Of a stretch of 64,000 nt of DNA, positions 61,001 through 64,000 are shown piece after piece. Below the pieces are notes generated by a model. That model did no database searches. It was not told the origin of the DNA and saw nothing but the letters and a program-made list of their open reading frames with translations. Location: NCBI RefSeq assembly GCF_900105685.1, contig NZ_LT629781.1:930001-994000 (forward strand), in the 5' to 3' direction. Source of the stretch: Verrucomicrobium sp. GAS474 (GTDB taxonomy: Bacteria; Verrucomicrobiota; Verrucomicrobiia; Methylacidiphilales; GAS474). The stretch's first letter is position 1, and each line of letters begins with the position of its first letter. A program made the position numbers and the translations under genes.

Positions 61001-61317
61001 GCGTCGGCGGGAGTCGAGGGGCGGTAGAAGACGGGGTAGGAGGCGTTGCCGCCGTTCGCCGACTGCGAGTAGGCGGTGTCGGCGATCTCCTCGCGGAGTT
61101 CGCCGGTGACGATCTCGAGCGAGGCGCGGGCGAGCTGGTCGGCCTTCAGGACGTTCGTGTTGGAATAGGAGATCTGCCGGTTGAGGAGGGAATTGGAGAA
61201 GAAGGCGAGGACGAGGATCGTGAGGAGGACGACGGCGCAGAGCGTGACCAGCAGGGCGACCCCGCGGGCGCTGCGGGGAGGAGGAAGAAAGCGGGGCGTG
61301 GAGGCGCGCGTTCTCAC
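58057..61317 (-). CDS. Verru_Chthon cassette protein A (cassette 2)
   Basis: 1086 residues. Basic leader (RTRASTPRFLPPPRSARG), hydrophobic helix VALLVTLCAVVLLTILVLAF, then a long extracytoplasmic Ser/Thr/Ala/Asn-rich body with YVLGRFAYTVYDTGGLPDAN and SFFDDTSGDGALLDLFSVSD, both typical of cassette protein A. Start GTG 61317 overlaps the stop of protein C (GTGA); the frame further upstream is a shadow of C. Only the general layout, not the sequence, is strongly shared with cassette 1 protein A. Last gene of cassette 2; it runs into the 3' end of lacI. Confidence 0.84.
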   Translation of the reverse strand: MRTRASTPRFLPPPRSARGVALLVTLCAVVLLTILVLAFFSNSLLNRQISYSNTNVLKADQLARASLEIVTGELREEIADTAYSQSANGGNASYPVFYRPSTPADAVPKKVGIVGTSTTNLVKVSTPGGALDPSPSGRKLGSAVSIGTASRNGRLISAARWFGSGGPGLGANDVLPTWAYVTRHGVQTPSLAEAANPAAAGYVLGRFAYTVYDTGGLPDANVAGYPAAAAAAAPFKSSAAFADIGTALGIANLAAWRNGATGGDANTFSEWAAGLPRTTGTTNTVALAASASGHLATVAGDNVFFSRHDLLLAAQNSVAKLTPAQAGALTHFSRSFNGPSWTPAVVAGANVDLNAARFPQAKTVTHYDDTGFASTYPVLPGDPLLQRRFSLAKVGWITASGARAGISAAAIQACFGLVWNPTLFRWDYAGASGTALQQVETLAQAAAENREPNFFELLKAGLVDGSIGKASTNTTLAQIDQRNWEANKDLQAFQIGANIIDCAGPDNFPTPIAFTGSLPATGAATLVVHGVKDLPYLYGVISSYFSNRSYDTATTERIDYLHLVLVPELLNPHVGAIAATSGPANIRIRIASGTLTSATSGSAVGGPLSHTGLLLDLSVRPPIVIPAASFENYRSAMKPVRNGEAGVATTLSTLLGSGLVSSAYSDINAFLFYTYTGLPAVYPTIGWIPRTVFNNLLLVMEYQDASGNWIVYDTLAGNDALRTAAGGTGLGGTADFSPSMTSAAAGPAVVRNDLLNSSGWFKIDPRTTRFGGLNSNRVSPLVVSPISGGGASPATPFNGLTSYPPFGTGAQIAGANMFPGAWLLGVKTGWTAAAYAANVADPDGTVRPADGWLGAAANFFAGIATTTAATGRPLILHRPYRAVGELGYVFRGSPWKTLSFFDDTSGDGALLDLFSVSDEPPVVAGRVALNSAQSAVQQSLLGGAALSYDGTLPLTTAQGAAIATAYHAYAFGSAASLSAGTAMPVNPSQLPLFMSSPALTAAYPPATTPIKYQREAVARALASGTQTRTWNLLVDVVAQVGRFPTGTAPSSLADFVVEGEKRYWLSIAIDRYTGKVLDQQLEPVNE

Positions 61318-62264
61318 AGCCGGGAGGCGAAGGGAGTGACGGGGAAGAAATGCTGGAAGACGCGGAGCGATTGCCGCGCCGCCAGGGGGACTGATCCGGG
61401 CAGGGTCGTCGGAGACATCGCCTGCGCCTCCCAGGCGGCGACGGGAAGGACGTCGGTCGCGGGCACGCCGAAGGCGGAGCCGAGCGCGGTCGCCTGGTCG
61501 GCGTCGAGGAGGCGGAGGCTGGTGACATCGACGACGGCGACCCCGGCAACGAGGGCGGCGACCCGCGAGAGATCGACGACCTGGACCGAGGAGGTCCCGC
61601 GATAGGCGTAGGCCGTGCGGACGGGCGGGCTGTAGACGACCTGCCCCTGCGCCTTCGGCAACGTCGTGCCGTCCTGGAGGGTGACGGGTTGGTTGTCGGG
61701 GTAGAGTTGGAAACCGATGACGAGCCGGAGGACGCCGGGAGCGAGGACGTCGAAGTCGGCGGACTGCGGCAGGAGCGACGAGGGGAATCCCGCGCCGGAG
61801 AAGGAGAGCGGGAGGCCGAGGTCGGTGAGGCCGAAATAGCCGGTCATCGCCCACGGCACCGCCTTCCCGGCCCGGAGCAGGCAGGGACGGTTCTGGTTGT
61901 CGGCGTGGGCCGCGACCTCGTAGGCGAGGATCGAGATCCCCCGGTTCGCCGCCGAGCCGAGGCGCGACCCGGCGGCGGGGCTCCCCGAGACGAAGCGGAG
62001 GAGAGGCACCGCACCGAGGGCGGCATTCCGCGCCTCGAAGGGAACGTCGGGCCGCTTCACGAGCCCGGCGATGTCGCCCTCCAGGCAGCCGAAGACGAGG
62101 CGGGCCTGGGAGGCGGTGTCGACGAGCTGGTTGCTCAGCCGCGTCGTCCGCGAGGTCGCCCCCGTCATCTGCGCGATGATGAACCCGAGGAGCGTCAGGA
62201 GGACCATCGCGGGCAGGAGCTCGACGAGGGTGAAGGCCCGGGGATGGGTGGCCGGCTTTTTCAC
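61314..62264 (-). CDS. Verru_Chthon cassette protein C (cassette 2), pseudopilin-like
   Basis: 316 residues. Leader VKKPATHPRA, then FTLVELLPAMVLLTLLGFII with Glu at +5 and, unusually, Pro at +8; again Ala rather than Gly precedes Phe, as in cassette 1 protein C. Body: SQARLVFGCLEGDIAGLVKR, VLRLVIGFQLYPDNQPVTLQ and VVDVTSLRLLDADQATALGS. The start is GTG 62264, overlapping the protein B stop (GTGA). Predicted inner-membrane pseudopilin-like subunit. Confidence 0.84.
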   Translation of the reverse strand: MKKPATHPRAFTLVELLPAMVLLTLLGFIIAQMTGATSRTTRLSNQLVDTASQARLVFGCLEGDIAGLVKRPDVPFEARNAALGAVPLLRFVSGSPAAGSRLGSAANRGISILAYEVAAHADNQNRPCLLRAGKAVPWAMTGYFGLTDLGLPLSFSGAGFPSSLLPQSADFDVLAPGVLRLVIGFQLYPDNQPVTLQDGTTLPKAQGQVVYSPPVRTAYAYRGTSSVQVVDLSRVAALVAGVAVVDVTSLRLLDADQATALGSAFGVPATDVLPVAAWEAQAMSPTTLPGSVPLAARQSLRVFQHFFPVTPFASRL

Positions 62265-62809
62265 GGGGCGGGGAAGGAGACGTAACTCTCGGCGAAGCCC
62301 GAGACGTGGGTCGGCGAGGTCAGCAGGGCGGGGTCGGTCGCGGCCTGGGACGGCCAGCCGACGACGAGCCGCGCCTCGACCGGCGCGTGCGCTCCGGCGG
62401 CGGGGACCCGGGTGTAGAGGACCGAGACCTGGTAGGGCGAGGCGGGGAGCGCCGCGAGGTCGCGCGGCTGCTCCCGGTCGTCGAGGCCGGTGGAATAGCG
62501 CGAGGAGACGGTGTTCGTCGCGAGGCCGGTGTTCGGCACCACCCGTCCGTTGGCGTCGACCATGTAGGGGAGCGCGAGGCCGAAGTGGCGGGACTTCCCG
62601 CCGTTGGCCGCCGGATGGGTATTGCGGAGGTCGGCCTCGAGCTCGGTGAGGATGAAGACGGCGCGCGTCTCCTCGGACGAGATCCGGTTCGTCTTCAATC
62701 CCATCGGAAGGAGCGCCAGCGTCGAGAGGAGCGCGAAGGAGATCACCGCCAGCGCGATCACCACCTCGATGAGGCTGAAGCCGTCGCGGACCCGCTTCAC
62801 ACGCGCCAT
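62261..62809 (-). CDS. Verru_Chthon cassette protein B (cassette 2), pseudopilin-like
   Basis: 182 residues from ATG 62809: leader MARVKRVRDG, then FSLIEVVIALAVISFALLST with Glu at +5 and the GLKTN segment seen in protein B homologues. An alternative GTG at 62818 adds three residues; GGGAGG lies too close to the ATG to be an ideal ribosome site, so the choice is uncertain. The gene follows protein D by 12 bp and overlaps C. The order D-B-C-A differs from cassette 1 (B-C-D-A). Confidence 0.82.
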   Translation of the reverse strand: MARVKRVRDGFSLIEVVIALAVISFALLSTLALLPMGLKTNRISSEETRAVFILTELEADLRNTHPAANGGKSRHFGLALPYMVDANGRVVPNTGLATNTVSSRYSTGLDDREQPRDLAALPASPYQVSVLYTRVPAAGAHAPVEARLVVGWPSQAATDPALLTSPTHVSGFAESYVSFPAP

Positions 62810-62821
62810 GCCTCCCACCGG

Positions 62822-63475
62822 TCAGAGGTTTTCCTTGCGGAGGACGGTGATCGCCCCCGTCATCCCGCCGACCCGGATGACGAAGGGATTCTTGCCGTCC
62901 ATCGGGGCCGGGCGGTCGAGCGCCACCTTGATGAACCGGGCCGGGGAATCGGTCTGGACGCGGGCGACGCCGGAGGGGCCGAACTGGATGCACGCGTTGA
63001 ACCGGACCGCGCCGAGCCCGTTCACCTGCCGGACGAAGTGGGGGATGTCGGTATCGCGGGGGAGCGTGTCCGAGGCCGTCCCGAGGGCGTCGTTCGCATG
63101 GAAGTTGTCGAGGACGAGGGGCCGGGTGACGTAGGGCCATTTCGCCGCCGTCGCCATCGCGCCGCCGTCGGCGGCGGCGAGGGTCCCGTCGTTCGAGTAG
63201 AGGCAGAGCACCACGAAGGAGGGGCCGCTGTTCCCCGAGGCCCGGGTGATCTCGCCGAAGCCGACCCGCACGTAGGTGCCGTTCGCCATCGCGTAGGCCC
63301 GCGCCTGCTCCAGGGTCCGGGAAAGATCGATGATCGCCTTGTTCACCGAGCCGGACCCCGAGAGCGCCGTCACCACCGGCCCGGAAAGCGCCATCATCGT
63401 CCCCATGATCGCGACGACGACCAGCAGCTCGACGAGCGAAAAGCCGCGCGGCGGTTTCGGGGAAAGAGGACGCAT
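62822..63475 (-). CDS. Verru_Chthon cassette protein D (cassette 2), pseudopilin-like
   Basis: 217 residues. Leader MRPLSPKPPRG, then FSLVELLVVVAIMGTMMALS with Gly before the cleavage site and Glu at +5, a textbook prepilin N-terminus. The GspH-like body contains LSRTLEQARAYAMANGTYVR and ends VIRVGGMTGAITVLRKENL. First gene of cassette 2. The upstream 260 bp carry the LacI-type palindrome (63599-63612) and a second inverted repeat, so the whole cassette is likely under regulated control. Confidence 0.85.
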   Translation of the reverse strand: MRPLSPKPPRGFSLVELLVVVAIMGTMMALSGPVVTALSGSGSVNKAIIDLSRTLEQARAYAMANGTYVRVGFGEITRASGNSGPSFVVLCLYSNDGTLAAADGGAMATAAKWPYVTRPLVLDNFHANDALGTASDTLPRDTDIPHFVRQVNGLGAVRFNACIQFGPSGVARVQTDSPARFIKVALDRPAPMDGKNPFVIRVGGMTGAITVLRKENL

Positions 63476-63552
63476 GGGATTGGTTGGGGGGGTTGTCAGG
63501 GATCTCCTCTCACGGGAATTTCCGGAGCCCGAACCCCGTGATTGCAAGAGTC

Positions 63553-63567
63553 GTCATTCATGATGAC
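63553..63567. promoter_or_regulatory. Second inverted repeat upstream of cassette 2
   Basis: GTCAT-TCATG-ATGAC: 5-bp perfect arms, 78 bp upstream of the protein D start. Possible binding site for another regulator or part of the promoter; seen once only. Confidence 0.25.
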
Positions 63568-63598
63568 ACAGCCTCCCGCTTTGGCCATCCCCATTCTA

Positions 63599-63612
63599 TT
63601 CAAACATTTGAA
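63599..63612. promoter_or_regulatory. LacI-type operator upstream of Verru_Chthon cassette 2
   Basis: TTCAAACATTTGAA, identical in all 14 bp to the palindrome that abuts the lacI start (56964-56977), 124 bp upstream of protein D and 125 bp upstream of the divergent gene at 63737. Two exact copies of a 14-mer at two plausible promoters strongly suggest one regulator. Confidence 0.65.
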
Positions 63613-63736
63613 ATCCTCAGTTCCTTCCCTTCAAACGAAGGAGGGATTCCGGGAGACACTGCTGATGCTTAGCGACAAGGGGGATGACGAGGGGTAAAGT
63701 CACCTGTCTCCCCTGTTCGCCCTCGCCTTGCCCCTT

Positions 63737-64000
63737 ATGTCGAACCCCCTTCTGACCCCCGCCGAAATCGACGGCCTCGCCCCCGCCGACCTGCCCTCGT
63801 ACCGGATCGACCGCTATCAAGCCGAGGACGAACGGACGAGCCTGTCCGACTTCGCCGCAGGCGACGCCGCGCAGCTCCGTTCGCTCTACGCCACGCTCCT
63901 CGCGCTCTTCGAGCGGCTCAAGCCGGTTTACGGCGATCCCCTTCTCTGCCTCGAGGCGATCTTGCGCTACCTGAAGGAAGAAGACTGGTCCGCCTTCGTC
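63737..64000 (+). CDS. Protein of unknown function, N-terminal fragment (runs off window)
   Basis: 88 codons visible: MSNPLLTPAEIDGLAPADLP at the start, then YRIDRYQAEDERTSLSDFAA and LLCLEAILRYLKEEDWSAF at the edge. No signal peptide or membrane helix; mixed acidic helical sequence. I do not recognise the family. No clear Shine-Dalgarno precedes the ATG. It is divergent from cassette 2 and shares its upstream region, including the palindrome at 63599. Confidence 0.6.
   Translation, partial: MSNPLLTPAEIDGLAPADLPSYRIDRYQAEDERTSLSDFAAGDAAQLRSLYATLLALFERLKPVYGDPLLCLEAILRYLKEEDWSAFV

Overview
The window is GC-rich DNA from a member of the Verrucomicrobiota. The evidence is two complete 'Verru_Chthon' pseudopilin-like cassettes, PEP-CTERM surface proteins, autotransporter-associated beta-strand repeat proteins and dense glycoside hydrolase loci. 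Thirty-eight protein genes or gene fragments are called, plus three copies of a dispersed inverted-repeat element and several palindromic operator candidates. No tRNA, rRNA, CRISPR array, transposase or phage gene was seen.

Left part, 1-19 kb: housekeeping and accessory genes. A membrane-anchored alkaline-phosphatase-like protein that has lost its catalytic residues is translationally coupled to an acyltransferase-3 protein. Next come a TauE/SafE permease coupled to a stand-alone 5'-3' exonuclease, a GT1/GT28-like glycosyltransferase, an FAD/NAD(P)-binding protein, an AraC regulator divergent from a PEP-CTERM protein, eutBC (eutC carries an in-frame TGA), a MGDG-synthase-like glycosyltransferase fused to a PHP phosphoesterase, a HAD phosphatase, argG, and a tandem pair of secreted acetylxylan-esterase-like hydrolases.

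Middle, 19-39.5 kb: a carbohydrate locus linked to a ROK regulator. A seven-gene minus-strand operon (35352 down to 24128) encodes a secreted clan GH-A enzyme, Verru_Chthon proteins B, C, D and A, an MFS carrier with a large soluble insert, and a small membrane protein. A paralogous GH-A enzyme is divergent from a PEP-CTERM protein and a polysaccharide deacetylase. ROK is divergent from a GH42 beta-galactosidase. A 17-bp identical palindromic site lies at two of these promoters, and a weaker version lies at the third.

Right part, 39.5-63.7 kb: a nine-gene minus-strand operon (56858 down to 39484) encodes a 2-hydroxyacid dehydrogenase, a heparinase II/III-like lyase, two autotransporter-repeat/PEP-CTERM proteins, a CBM + GH-A enzyme, an MFS carrier, a GH29 fucosidase, an SGNH esterase and a GH78 rhamnosidase. 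A LacI regulator is divergent from it. The second Verru_Chthon cassette (D, B, C, A) converges on lacI. The same 14-bp palindrome lies at the lacI start and upstream of the cassette.

Main inference: the window shows the same arrangement twice. Each has one sugar-type regulator, one polysaccharide-degrading gene set, PEP-CTERM surface proteins and one Verru_Chthon pseudopilin cassette, tied together by operon structure or a shared operator. This suggests that the cassettes are substrate-induced surface or secretion machines for polysaccharide breakdown.
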